Source: Lysobacter sp. FW306-1B-D06B (GTDB lineage: Bacteria; Pseudomonadota; Gammaproteobacteria; Xanthomonadales; Xanthomonadaceae). Taken from it: a DNA stretch of 64,000 nt. Where the stretch lies: positions 1,116,001-1,180,000 of the forward strand of contig NZ_CP151802.1 in assembly GCF_038446665.1 (NCBI RefSeq). The letters run 5' to 3'. Shown piece after piece: positions 7,225 to 15,304 of the stretch (within the stretch, counting starts at the first letter, position 1; each line of letters begins with the position of its first letter). A program made the translations under genes and the position numbers. Under the pieces are notes generated by a model. It was not told the origin of the DNA and ran no database searches. It saw only the letters and a program-made list of their open reading frames with translations.

Positions 7225-8399
7225 CCGCATTTGCGAAGCTGACGCGGCCCGCGCTGCGGTCCTTGAAGGCTGGCGCCTCGATCAGCGAGCACGGCATCAC
7301 GTTCACTCGTCTGCCGAATGGCGATGGGCGCTGGTCGGTCAACGTGATGATCAACCGTGTGCGCCATCACCGCGTCGTCGGCAATGAGTCGGAAGGCTTC
7401 ACTCGCACACAGGCGGAGGAGGTTGTCGCGGGCCTGAAGGCCGCGAAGCGCGAGCGCGCGCTCGGCATTCGGCGGGCCCGCGCTGTGTCATTCAAGCAAG
7501 CTGGTGAGCTATACCTGTCTCACCTGGAAGCGACCGGGGGTAAGGACGTCGACAAGAAGCGCGAGCGGCTCACTCTGCACCTGTACCCACATCTTGGCGG
7601 CGTCCAGCTGCAGGCGCTGACGGTAACGGACTTGAAGCGCTACGCGACGGTCAGGGCGAAGGAGGGCGCATCACCGGGCACGATCAATCGCGAGCTCGCG
7701 GTGGTGAGCCATCTCCTCAGCCTCGCAGCGAATCCGGAAGAGCTGAAACTCCTACCGGGTCTCCCATACCGAGTGCCGCGCGTGAAAGAACCGGAGAGCA
7801 AGCCGGTTTATCTCCGTCCCACTGAGGCGGCAGCATTGCTCAAAGCCGCGGCGAACGATTCGAACGAGCACGTGTTCGCGTTCTGCATGATCGGCCTACA
7901 CACGGGGATGCGGCTCAGCGCGGTGCTGCGGATTCGCCTGGATGAACTCGACTTCGATCGGCGCGTGGTCTGGGTCGATCGCGATAAGGCCGGCGAGCGT
8001 CAGCAGCCGATGACCGGCGAGCTTGCGGCCTTCCTGCGCCAGTACGTTGGGAAGCTCGATGGTCCCTGGCTGTTCCCCTCGAAGCGCAGCGAGAGCGGTC
8101 ACGCAACCAACATGCACATCGCGTTCAATCGCGTCGTCGCCGCCGCGAAGCTGAGCCGCATCATTACGCCACACAAGCTGCGCCACACGATGGCGACGAA
8201 CGCAGCGCATGCCGGCGTCGACGTCGCGACGCTGCAGGCGATGGGTGGTTGGAAGTCGCGTCAGATGGTTGAACGCTACACGCACGCCGGCAGCATGCGT
8301 GAGGCGATGGATAAGCTCGAATCCGCGTACAACGCGAAGCCCAAACGGGTATCGCGCCGGCGCACAGTTACACCAAAATTGCAGCGTCGAAGCGCGTAA
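7221..8399 (+). CDS. Tyrosine site-specific integrase
   Basis: The protein has 392 residues and starts at GTG 7221, overlapping the previous stop. It has an N-terminal arm-binding region, a SAM-like core-binding domain ('FKQAGELYLSHLEATGG') and a catalytic domain with Arg231 (TGMR), His318 and Arg321 (HKLRH), the GGW box and the nucleophile Tyr353 (ERYTH). All key residues are present, so it should be active. It ends 37 bases before a tRNA 3' fragment, the expected attachment site. Confidence 0.93.
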   Translation: MTAFAKLTRPALRSLKAGASISEHGITFTRLPNGDGRWSVNVMINRVRHHRVVGNESEGFTRTQAEEVVAGLKAAKRERALGIRRARAVSFKQAGELYLSHLEATGGKDVDKKRERLTLHLYPHLGGVQLQALTVTDLKRYATVRAKEGASPGTINRELAVVSHLLSLAANPEELKLLPGLPYRVPRVKEPESKPVYLRPTEAAALLKAAANDSNEHVFAFCMIGLHTGMRLSAVLRIRLDELDFDRRVVWVDRDKAGERQQPMTGELAAFLRQYVGKLDGPWLFPSKRSESGHATNMHIAFNRVVAAAKLSRIITPHKLRHTMATNAAHAGVDVATLQAMGGWKSRQMVERYTHAGSMREAMDKLESAYNAKPKRVSRRRTVTPKLQRRSA

Positions 8400-8436
8400 G
8401 CACGGAAATTCAAGGCGTTCTCGCGAGCAACGGGCG

Positions 8437-8484
8437 GGACTCATAATCCCTTGGTTCCAGGTTCGAATCCTGGTGGGCCCACCA
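8437..8484 (+). other. att site: 3' fragment of a CAU-anticodon tRNA gene
   Basis: The fragment contains an anticodon loop CTCATAA, a T-arm CCAGG-TTCGAAT-CCTGG (8457-8473), a 3' acceptor strand TGGGCCC (8474-8480), discriminator A and CCA (8482-8484). No D-arm or 5' acceptor strand exists upstream, so this is not a functional tRNA gene. The pattern CTCATAATC-CTTGGT resembles tRNA-Ile2(CAU) more than elongator Met. It fits the copy of the target left at one end of an element inserted into a tRNA 3' half. The matching complete tRNA was not found in this window. Confidence 0.75.
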
Positions 8485-8618
8485 GTAGTTGCATGACGTT
8501 GGCGAGCGGCGGCGGAACGGGGAGTGTCCGTCAGCCGGCTGTGTTGTTCGCGCGCCACGAGTTCTTTCAGGCCGGGTCGATCAAGCCGCTCGGCCTCCCT
8601 CAGGGATGGGGTCAAGAC

Positions 8619-9374
8619 ATGCTGTCGACCGACGAACTCAACAACGGGTACTGGGGCTCGAGGCGAATCGCCGGGGTGCTTCCAGAGACATCGATCACCC
8701 ACCCTGACCAGTTCACCGGTGGCGACGCCCTGATCCTTGCGTGCACGCAGACTCACCTTCCCGCTTCGGAGCAACGCAAGCTGGTCAAGGCATGGTGTGC
8801 ATTGCTGCCGCAGCTGCAGCTGAAAACCCTGATCTTCTCGACCAAGGTCAATCAGGAGCTCTTCGACGCCGCCACCCAGATCAAAGGGCTCCACGCGCTG
8901 AGCATCAAGTGGAGCTCGATCAAGTCGATCGCTTCAATCACCGACACCGACTCCCTTGCCGCCCTGGACATAGGCAGCAGCCCGTCGATGACCGGCCTCG
9001 GGCATCTCGCGAAGCTTCCCCGACTAAGAAGCTTGCGCGTCGAGAACGTGAAGGAAGCGCACGATCTCGCCTTCGTGGAGAGCCTCACGGATCTCGAGGA
9101 GTTCGGCGCGTCCGGCAGCATGTGGACCGATCTGAAGATCGACAGCCTTTGGCCGCTGAAGGACATGCACAACCTCGAACTGCTGTGGCTGGTAGGGGCC
9201 AAGGTGTTGAAGGACGGCCTCCTCCCGCTGCATGGACTTCCAAGGCTCACCACTCTCCATTGCGCATACAACTTTCGCGCATCCGAGTTCGCCGCTCTAC
9301 GCGCCGCGACTCCGTCGCTCAGGTTCGGCAGTCCCTTCGAACACGAGTTGATCGAAAAGTACTGTCGCGACTAG
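8619..9374 (+). CDS. Leucine-rich-repeat-like protein
   Basis: The protein has about 251 residues from ATG 8619; an in-frame ATG at 8493 just after the tRNA fragment would add 42 residues but has no ribosome binding site. From about residue 90 there are regular leucine-spaced units ('IKGLHALSIKWSSIKSI', 'DSLAALDIGSSPSMTGLGHL', 'LPRLRSLRVENVKEAHDL', 'MHNLELLWLVGAKVL'), forming an irregular LRR solenoid for protein binding. No signal peptide is seen. It is followed by two small immunity-like genes. The function is unknown; N-terminal truncation by integration at the adjacent att site is possible. Confidence 0.65.
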   Translation: MLSTDELNNGYWGSRRIAGVLPETSITHPDQFTGGDALILACTQTHLPASEQRKLVKAWCALLPQLQLKTLIFSTKVNQELFDAATQIKGLHALSIKWSSIKSIASITDTDSLAALDIGSSPSMTGLGHLAKLPRLRSLRVENVKEAHDLAFVESLTDLEEFGASGSMWTDLKIDSLWPLKDMHNLELLWLVGAKVLKDGLLPLHGLPRLTTLHCAYNFRASEFAALRAATPSLRFGSPFEHELIEKYCRD

Positions 9375-9417
9375 CGGCCTCGGTGCAGATCTCGGACAGG
9401 CAAAGGAATGACGAAGC

Positions 9418-9795
9418 ATGAGGCAGGAATACGATGGCTATCCGGTGCGGGCAGGCTTCTGTGGGCCGGGCTGGGAGCTGGAGGACTGTGCGGCAATCGC
9501 CAGGCGTCATCGCCAAACGTTTGAAGTTCCGTCGGCCGCCGCCCTGTCAGGCCTGAAGGTCGGCGATCTGGCGAGGCTGCACTTCGTGATCACTGCACCG
9601 GACGTGGTCGCGGACCGCAGGAATCCTCGCGCGGAGCGGATGTGGGTCGAGGTATGCAAGATCCACGACGATTCGTCGATATGGGGGCACCTGACGAATG
9701 AGCCCGCGCTGATCGAATCCCTCGCCCCTGGCGACGTCGTGGAGTTCGCTCACCGGCACGTCGCGCAGGTGCTGCCGGTGCCGCCCGTGGATTGA
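9418..9795 (+). CDS. DUF2314-like protein (immunity-like)
   Basis: The protein has 125 residues. The core 'GLKVGDLARLHFVI', 'ERMWVEVCKIHDDSSIWGHLTNEP' and 'SLAPGDVVEFAHRHVAQV' follows the pattern of DUF2314 domains, where a small beta barrel carries MWVEV and a final GD-VEF strand. Such domains occur as free-standing proteins and as immunity proteins in polymorphic toxin loci. It follows the LRR-like gene by 43 bases and precedes the DUF4304-like gene. Biochemical activity is unknown. Confidence 0.6.
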   Translation: MRQEYDGYPVRAGFCGPGWELEDCAAIARRHRQTFEVPSAAALSGLKVGDLARLHFVITAPDVVADRRNPRAERMWVEVCKIHDDSSIWGHLTNEPALIESLAPGDVVEFAHRHVAQVLPVPPVD

Positions 9796-9846
9796 GCGGA
9801 CTCGCGGATCAGATTGCCAGCAAGCCAGGCGTCCAGAGGGAACTCG

Positions 9847-10371
9847 ATGCGATCGTATGTAAAAGCCAAGGATGTGCACCGCCACATGAGGAGGCTTCTT
9901 GCGCCCTGGTTCGTTGAACAAGGTTGGCAGAAGCGTCCCGGCTACAGTTGCGCATTCGTCCGTGCCGACTCGGTGTTCTGGGTGCAGCCCAGCCAATGGG
10001 GCGACAGCTGGTCGGGCAGCTCCATGACATTGAATCTGTCTGGATGGAACGGCCGCGACCTTGCCGCGGGGCGAAGGATCCTTAAAGGCCTCGATGGCGA
10101 TAGTCGTGATGCTGGACTTGCCCTGGAGGAACGCATCGTGTCGCGCATTCCCGAGCCGCCTCACGATCATTACATCCACCAGTTCATGAGCCTTCCTGGC
10201 GCCGAGGGAGCGACCTTCCGTCAGTCCTTCGAGCGAGCGTTCGCACCCAACCCGGGTCAGTGGAAGCCCGGTTGCGATACGTGGCTGCGCTACTTCGCCG
10301 AGGATGATTTGGAGGAGTGGGCACTCTTCATGGTGCCTCGGCTGGATCGGTTGATCTCGGAGGCTGGCTGA
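9847..10371 (+). CDS. DUF4304-like protein
   Basis: The protein has 174 residues. ATG 9847 is preceded by AGAGGGA (9835-9841); an earlier in-frame start at 9814 lacks a site. The N-terminal half ('LLAPWFVEQGWQKRPGYSC', 'VFWVQPSQWG', 'MTLNLSGW') follows the pattern of DUF4304, small proteins often found beside toxin-immunity genes. The C-terminal half ends in a WALFMVPRLDRL helix. There are no membrane segments. Family assignment is from memory of the pattern and remains tentative. Confidence 0.5.
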   Translation: MRSYVKAKDVHRHMRRLLAPWFVEQGWQKRPGYSCAFVRADSVFWVQPSQWGDSWSGSSMTLNLSGWNGRDLAAGRRILKGLDGDSRDAGLALEERIVSRIPEPPHDHYIHQFMSLPGAEGATFRQSFERAFAPNPGQWKPGCDTWLRYFAEDDLEEWALFMVPRLDRLISEAG

Positions 10372-10475
10372 CCGGTTCCGAGCCTCGTTGCGCGATGCCT
10401 CATGCCTTTCGTCCTATCTCCTGAGACACGCAGCTTGTGCCGGGTTGTGCAGCTTCGCCACGCTCGAGAGATCAG

Positions 10476-10757
10476 CTAGAACCATCCGATCACAAGCACC
10501 ATGAGGATGGCGAGCCCCGCCGCGAAACAGGACATCCGTTGCCAGGTCCTCGCAATGCGATTCGTGGCAAGTGAATAGCCGCAGGCCAGGACGAGGCCCA
10601 GCAGAGCCAGCAGGGCAGCTGCGAGTGTCCATGACGCGACCTGCCAAACAAGCAGATTGCCGGAAAACGCAACGAGGCCAGCCGTCGCGATCACCGTAAC
10701 GCCTATTGCGCCAAGGATGAGCGAGTTGGGAAGCAGGAATGTCCGATCTGCTGTCAT
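10476..10757 (-). CDS. Small hypothetical membrane protein
   Basis: The protein has 93 residues with three hydrophobic segments (about 12-32, 37-60 and 76-92) and almost no charged residues outside the loops. ATG 10757 is chosen because the upstream in-frame sequence has the composition of an out-of-frame shadow. No strong ribosome binding site is seen. I do not recognise a family. It converges with the DUF4304-like gene. Confidence 0.5.
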   Translation of the reverse strand: MTADRTFLLPNSLILGAIGVTVIATAGLVAFSGNLLVWQVASWTLAAALLALLGLVLACGYSLATNRIARTWQRMSCFAAGLAILMVLVIGWF

Positions 10758-10794
10758 GGATATCCACGCCGTGAAGAGTGAGCCGCGCCAAGCA

Positions 10795-10824
10795 CCGCAG
10801 GCCATGGAATCTGCTGGCCTGCGG
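10795..10824 (-). terminator. Hairpin after the DUF5694-like gene
   Basis: Perfect 9-bp arms CCGCAGGCC and GGCCTGCGG flank a 12-base loop, 11 bases beyond the stop of the leftward gene. There is no T-tract, so it may act as a Rho-assisted terminator or RNA stabiliser. Confidence 0.5.
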
Positions 10825-10834
10825 CCTGCATGAA

Positions 10835-11881
10835 TTACTTCAGCACCTGCTGTGCGTCGACGATGTCCACACCCTGCAGCTGCCCGAGCCAGCCGTCGAA
10901 CCAGGGCTTGTGCGCGACGCCCACGATGGACAGCACGCGCGCACCAGGACGTTCGCGGAACGTCTCGCGGATGTTGGCCACCATGCGCAGGTTGCGAGTC
11001 TCCCATCCGCCGACCCACATCTGCGGGTAGTGCTGCGGCGAGGTGGCTCGCATCGGTCCGACGATGTTGTGCTCGGCGTTCACGCGCATGCTCTGCGGCG
11101 TGTTGATGTAACGGTACAGCGCGATCATGTCGCCGCGTTCCGTCAGCGCCTGCTGCTGGGCTTCCCGTGTGCTCATGCCCGCTGGGCTCGAGCCCCAGGC
11201 GTCCTGGAGGGCTTTGCCGAACGCCGCGCCGTCGTCGATCTGGACGTTGTCGCCGGTGTGGTTATCCACGGGGTACACGCGCTGCAGACCCAGGCGCGCC
11301 GCCAGGCGCGCGCCGATCTGGTAGCCCTCATCGTTGCTGGAGGCGATCTTCCCAAGCCTCGACACCAGCGCATCGTCCAGGCCATCGCCCGCACGACGCT
11401 CCGCAGCGGGCAGTTGCAGCCATTGCACGTAGGCCGAAGACGAATCACCGGCTGCCAGGAACAGCGCCGCCATGCGCCTGCGCTGCGCCGGCGTCGGCGA
11501 CGCGGGCCAGTCCTTGAGCATCTTGTCGATCTCCGCGCTCGCGGCACTCACGCCCAGGCCGGTGGCTTGCTTGGCGTCATCCGTGCCTGGGCAGAAGCGG
11601 GGGCCGTACACCGCGAAGAAGCGTTCGCACTCCTCCCCGGGCAGGCGCTCGATCGTGATGATCTGCGGCTTGAACGCGGCCAGGCGCTCGATCACCGGCT
11701 CCAGCGTCTCTTCGCGGACGCCCTTGGGCAGTTCATTCAAGTGCACGCTTCCCAGCACCAACACCTGCGAGCGCGGGCCCGCCATGTCGCGGTCAAGCGA
11801 GGTCAGATCAACTTGCGCCTGCGCCGTGAACGGCAGCGACAAGGCGCAGATCCCGAGCCACTTCATTCCTTTCCTGATCAT
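10835..11881 (-). CDS. DUF5694-type exported protein
   Basis: The protein has 348 residues. ATG 11881 begins a clear signal peptide (MIRKGMKWLGICALSLPFTAQAQ), cleaved after AQA. The mature protein has 'VLVLGSVHLNE' near its start, 'PQIITIERLPGEEC', and near the end 'VLSIVGVAHKPWFDGWL'. The paired GSVH and GVAH motifs recall the TraB/TIKI/ChaN-like fold, where paired glutamate and histidine residues form a hydrolase-like site. Activity is unknown, but a periplasmic location is well supported. It is a single gene with a hairpin downstream. Confidence 0.7.
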   Translation of the reverse strand: MIRKGMKWLGICALSLPFTAQAQVDLTSLDRDMAGPRSQVLVLGSVHLNELPKGVREETLEPVIERLAAFKPQIITIERLPGEECERFFAVYGPRFCPGTDDAKQATGLGVSAASAEIDKMLKDWPASPTPAQRRRMAALFLAAGDSSSAYVQWLQLPAAERRAGDGLDDALVSRLGKIASSNDEGYQIGARLAARLGLQRVYPVDNHTGDNVQIDDGAAFGKALQDAWGSSPAGMSTREAQQQALTERGDMIALYRYINTPQSMRVNAEHNIVGPMRATSPQHYPQMWVGGWETRNLRMVANIRETFRERPGARVLSIVGVAHKPWFDGWLGQLQGVDIVDAQQVLK

Positions 11882-12161
11882 GCACGATTCCTTTTCTGGC
11901 GCCGGCGTGGCGCGAGTGCATTCTTCCAACGCGCTACGCGCCGCGCGCGTGACTTTCGACATGAATGCAAGCGGCGAAGCAAAGCGGCCAGCCGCGGCAA
12001 AGCGCCGGGGCGCGTCCACGATTGGCTCTGGTCCTAGCCCCTGAGACAGCGCGCTGCTCTAGTCGCAGTTTCGACGAGTCGCAGCGGAGCGTCCCGACAG
12101 GGAACGGCCCCGTGTACTCACCGCACAGCTCGACCCCTCCGCGCACCGCATACGATCCGCC

Positions 12162-12815
12162 ATGGACGCATCCCACATCGATCCGAAGCTCGTCTTCGCC
12201 TGGCAAGCCGCGCATTCCATTGCTCGGGGCTCCCCGCCGCCGGTGTTGGATCGCGGTGGATTCCGCGTGGACACCCAGTCCGAAAAGGAAGTGAAGCGCT
12301 GGGTGTTCCCCCGGCCATGCGATGGCTTGCGCGCCATCGCGCATGAGATCACGGCTCCCCGGCATTACTTGAAGCTGTGCGGCCCCGACGACGAGCTGCG
12401 AAGCGCACTGCCTGCCCGCTGGGAGATTCAGCCAGCGAACCATTTCATGACGACGCAAGCGAGCACCCTCGACGCAAAGCCTCTGCCGGATGGATACACG
12501 ATGGAGCTGCATCGCGCCGGTCCCGTCACCCGCGCTTGCGTCATCGCACCGGACGGCGATCTGGCCGCAAGCGGATGCGCGGCCGAAACGGCCGATGTCT
12601 TCATCTACGATCGAATCGAAACCGCGCAGCAGCACCGACGCAGAGGACTGGGTGTCGCGGTCATGTCGGCGCTCGGCGCTGCGAGACGATCCTCGGTGAG
12701 TCCACAGCTTCTGGTCGCAACGGAAGACGGCCGCAGCCTCTATGCGAACCTGGGCTGGACGGTGATCGCGCCATTGGCTGCTGCGGCGATTCCGGAAGGA
12801 GCCATAAGCGGCTAG
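12162..12815 (+). CDS. GNAT-family N-acetyltransferase
   Basis: The protein has 217 residues. The acetyl-CoA-binding motif A is visible as 'IETAQQHRRRGLGVAVMSAL' (Q/R-x-x-G-x-G/A type), followed by 'LVATEDGRSLYANLGWTVI', the usual GNAT ending. The first 90 residues form an additional N-terminal part. The acceptor substrate cannot be predicted. It precedes the pseudouridine synthase by 72 bases and may share its transcript. Confidence 0.8.
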   Translation: MDASHIDPKLVFAWQAAHSIARGSPPPVLDRGGFRVDTQSEKEVKRWVFPRPCDGLRAIAHEITAPRHYLKLCGPDDELRSALPARWEIQPANHFMTTQASTLDAKPLPDGYTMELHRAGPVTRACVIAPDGDLAASGCAAETADVFIYDRIETAQQHRRRGLGVAVMSALGAARRSSVSPQLLVATEDGRSLYANLGWTVIAPLAAAAIPEGAISG

Positions 12816-12887
12816 ATCCTGCGGCCCTGCGGCCTTCCTCCGGCTACGCTGGCTGACCGCGCGTCCACCCGGTGCCACACTGCGCCC

Positions 12888-13778
12888 ATGCGCAACCGCC
12901 CACCCACCATCGACGGACTCACCGCCAGCACGCTGCAGCTCCCGCCGGGCGCGTGGTCGACCGTGCTGGATTGCCTGTGCGAGCGCTTCCCGGCCGTGGC
13001 GCGCTCGCAATGGCTGGAGCGAATGTCGCGTGGGCGGGTCGTGGACAACGCCGGGAGTCGGGTGACGGCGGAAACGCCGTATCGCGTTGGGTTTGAAGTC
13101 CATTACTACCGCGAAGTCCCGGACGAGCCCACGATCCCGTTCGATGAAGTCATCCTGCATGCGGACGACGACTTGCTGGTGGCGGACAAGCCGCACTTCC
13201 TGCCCGTCACCCCAGTCGGTGCGCATGTCCATGAAACCCTGCTGGGCCGCCTTATTCGCCGCACCGGGAACCACGCGCTGGCCCCATTGCACCGCATCGA
13301 TCGCGACACCGCCGGGTTGGTGTTGTTCTCGACCAGCCCGGACACGCGTGCACGTTACCAGGCGCTGTTCCCCGAGCGACGGATCGAGAAGAGCTACGAG
13401 GCAATCGCACCGGCGCTGCCGGGCATCGAGTTTCCCTGTGTGCGTTCAAGCCGGCTGGTCGCCGGCGAGCCGTTCTTCCGCATGCAGGAAGTGGAGGGGT
13501 TGCCGAACAGCGAGACCCGGCTCGATGTCGTCGCGCGCGGCGACGGGCACTGGCGTTATGCACTTACCCCGCTCACCGGCCGCAAACATCAGCTGCGCGT
13601 GCATATGGCCGCGATGGGCGCGCCGATCGTCAACGACGCGATCTATCCGTCCGTGCTCCACCGCGCGCCAGGCGATTGCTCCGCGCCATTGCAGCTGCTG
13701 GCAAAGCGGCTGTCGTTCATCGATCCACTTAGTGGCGTGGAGCGCACCTTTTCCAGCCACCTTCAGCTGCAAGGCTGA
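12888..13778 (+). CDS. RluA-family RNA pseudouridine synthase
   Basis: The protein has 296 residues. It contains the family signature 'LHRIDRDTAGLVLF' with catalytic Asp138, 'DDLLVADKPHFLPVTPVG', and the RNA-binding 'TPLTGRKHQLRVHMAAMGAPI'. It converts a uridine in rRNA or tRNA to pseudouridine. The subgroup has an RluA-like layout with a short N-terminal S4-like part; the target base is not inferable. It is probably cytosolic and constitutively expressed. Confidence 0.9.
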   Translation: MRNRPPTIDGLTASTLQLPPGAWSTVLDCLCERFPAVARSQWLERMSRGRVVDNAGSRVTAETPYRVGFEVHYYREVPDEPTIPFDEVILHADDDLLVADKPHFLPVTPVGAHVHETLLGRLIRRTGNHALAPLHRIDRDTAGLVLFSTSPDTRARYQALFPERRIEKSYEAIAPALPGIEFPCVRSSRLVAGEPFFRMQEVEGLPNSETRLDVVARGDGHWRYALTPLTGRKHQLRVHMAAMGAPIVNDAIYPSVLHRAPGDCSAPLQLLAKRLSFIDPLSGVERTFSSHLQLQG

Positions 13779-13805
13779 TCCACGCGGCGAGGGACGGTAC
13801 TTGTA

Positions 13806-14417
13806 TTAATAGCGAAATGTGCTCGGAACTCCAGGCAGTTGGTTCAGATCAAGCTCCAGCCGTGTCTCGCCGACCTCTGCTCCGACGGTGAATGCTTCGC
13901 TTGCCACGACCTTCAGTTCAGCGACGCCATTGACCGGTGCTACGCGCACGACATCGGGGCTGAAGGTCGGATGCAAGTAAAATGTCACGACCTCCTCGAA
14001 AGGCCTGCGATCGTCGCGAGTGACCGTCAGGTGCACGCCGAATCGAAGTGAGGCACCCGCGCCTAGGGCGCGTACTTCGGCACTTAAGACGAAGCCGCCT
14101 GCCTTGGGCTGCCCGCCAAACTTGTCCTTATGCGGATCGCTATCCCACAGCGCTCGCTCGGTCAGCGTCCGCGACGTGTCGCGGCCCGTTGTACTCCTAT
14201 CTGCGGCGATCTGCGTCGCTGCAGTCCGCGAGCCGGCAGCGGTTTCGAGAAACCCCAAGGTATCCATGAGCGCCTTGTCCTTGTTCCGGATCATCGTCGC
14301 CAGGTCGCTTTGGGTTTTTTCCAGATGGAGAATGAAGCCGGTGCGGGTCCAGATATAGACGACCAGGAAGCCTGCCAGGGAGCATGCCACCAACAGACGT
14401 CGAAGGCGGAATCGCAC
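13806..14417 (-). CDS. Membrane-anchored pYEATS-domain protein
   Basis: The protein has 203 residues from GTG 14417; a TTG at 14453 is possible. One N-terminal membrane helix (about residues 7-24) is followed by a helical region (30-65), a linker, and a C-terminal pYEATS domain (about 108-200): 'EEVVTFYLHPTFSPDVVRV', 'SEAFTVGAEVG', 'TRLELDLNQLPG'. Prokaryotic YEATS domains have been linked to membrane-associated conflict systems. It is the third gene of an operon with an HNH nuclease and an ABC-like ATPase, starting 10 bases after the nuclease stop, so it may be a sensor or membrane effector for them. Confidence 0.75.
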   Translation of the reverse strand: MRFRLRRLLVACSLAGFLVVYIWTRTGFILHLEKTQSDLATMIRNKDKALMDTLGFLETAAGSRTAATQIAADRSTTGRDTSRTLTERALWDSDPHKDKFGGQPKAGGFVLSAEVRALGAGASLRFGVHLTVTRDDRRPFEEVVTFYLHPTFSPDVVRVAPVNGVAELKVVASEAFTVGAEVGETRLELDLNQLPGVPSTFRY

Positions 14418-14427
14418 GATGTTCCAG

Positions 14428-15303
14428 CTAGTTTCCGACCAGATCCTGTGCAAGACGGCCGTACTCGTTGGCCAGGGTCTTGTTCGTGCTGTACAGGTCC
14501 ACAAAGTCGCGGGCGCATGACGAAAACTGTCCCGAGGCTGCGACCGATAGGTCGATGGTCGACTGTGTGTCATTTCGCAGGTCGGATGGGAGGTTGCCGA
14601 GTTCCAGCGTGCGCAGTGCACGCCAGAGCATCGCAATGATCTGCGCGCGTCGGGTCGTGAGGTCTTCGTGATTGAGCTTGAAGAACTCGATGGTGATCAA
14701 TGCCCGTTCGAAGTTCTTGCCTCGTGTCTTGGCCGGAACCGCCAGGACACCGTCGAAGCGAATCAGGTCGGAGGGGTCCGCGTCGATATCGCCCATCGGA
14801 TAGATCAGAAGTGCGTCTTCGCCTTTCAGCTTGGTGGGATCGCTGCCCTGGATGTTCCGTCTGCCACGGACAGGAAAGTAGTCCGACTTCAATGTGGAAT
14901 TGCACCGGGTGCAGGCTATCGCGTAGTTGAGAGGGTGGTAGGCAAGCAGGTAGTAGCCGTTCTCGCTTTCACCGCCAACCTTGCATGGGGGCACGAAAGG
15001 CGTCACGCCTTTCTTGGCCTTCGCGGGCCACTTACTGACTTTCGACTTCGGGCGGAAATGTTCGACCTCGTGGACCTTGCTGGCCAGCTGCTTTCCCGCC
15101 AGCTTGGTTTCGCAATAGGCGCACTTCTCGTGCTGGAGATCGATGTAGACGTTCTTGATGTCGCCCCAGAACTCGCTTCCGGCACCGTATTTCCCCGCGG
15201 TCTTGTACTGCGCCGTCCGCTTCTTCGCCTTGGCAAGCCAGCCGGGCTTCTCCGCGTCGATGGCGGCATGCAGATCCGCCTGCGTCGTATCGATGCGCCT
15301 CAT
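14428..15303 (-). CDS. ptuB: HNH endonuclease, PtuB-like
   Basis: The protein has 291 residues. Zinc and catalytic residues are visible: Cys61 and Cys64 (CAYC), 'HEVEHFRPKS' (His78 to Lys86), 'YHPLNYAIACTRCN' with Cys131 and Cys134, and Lys139. This is the layout of the Septu/retron-associated HNH nucleases. It begins one base after the ATPase stop, so the two are co-translated. In Septu systems the ATPase and HNH protein form a complex that degrades nucleic acid during phage infection. The symbol reflects architecture, not a database match. Confidence 0.75.
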   Translation of the reverse strand: MRRIDTTQADLHAAIDAEKPGWLAKAKKRTAQYKTAGKYGAGSEFWGDIKNVYIDLQHEKCAYCETKLAGKQLASKVHEVEHFRPKSKVSKWPAKAKKGVTPFVPPCKVGGESENGYYLLAYHPLNYAIACTRCNSTLKSDYFPVRGRRNIQGSDPTKLKGEDALLIYPMGDIDADPSDLIRFDGVLAVPAKTRGKNFERALITIEFFKLNHEDLTTRRAQIIAMLWRALRTLELGNLPSDLRNDTQSTIDLSVAASGQFSSCARDFVDLYSTNKTLANEYGRLAQDLVGN

Positions 15304-15304
15304 G

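Noticed and set aside
8420..8484. Complete tRNA gene at the att site
   Set aside because: The D-arm and 5' acceptor strand are missing and cannot be found upstream.
10778..12037. Long plus-strand frame opposite the DUF5694-like gene
   Set aside because: The minus-strand gene has a signal peptide and conserved motifs, while the plus-strand frame has shadow composition and no family features.
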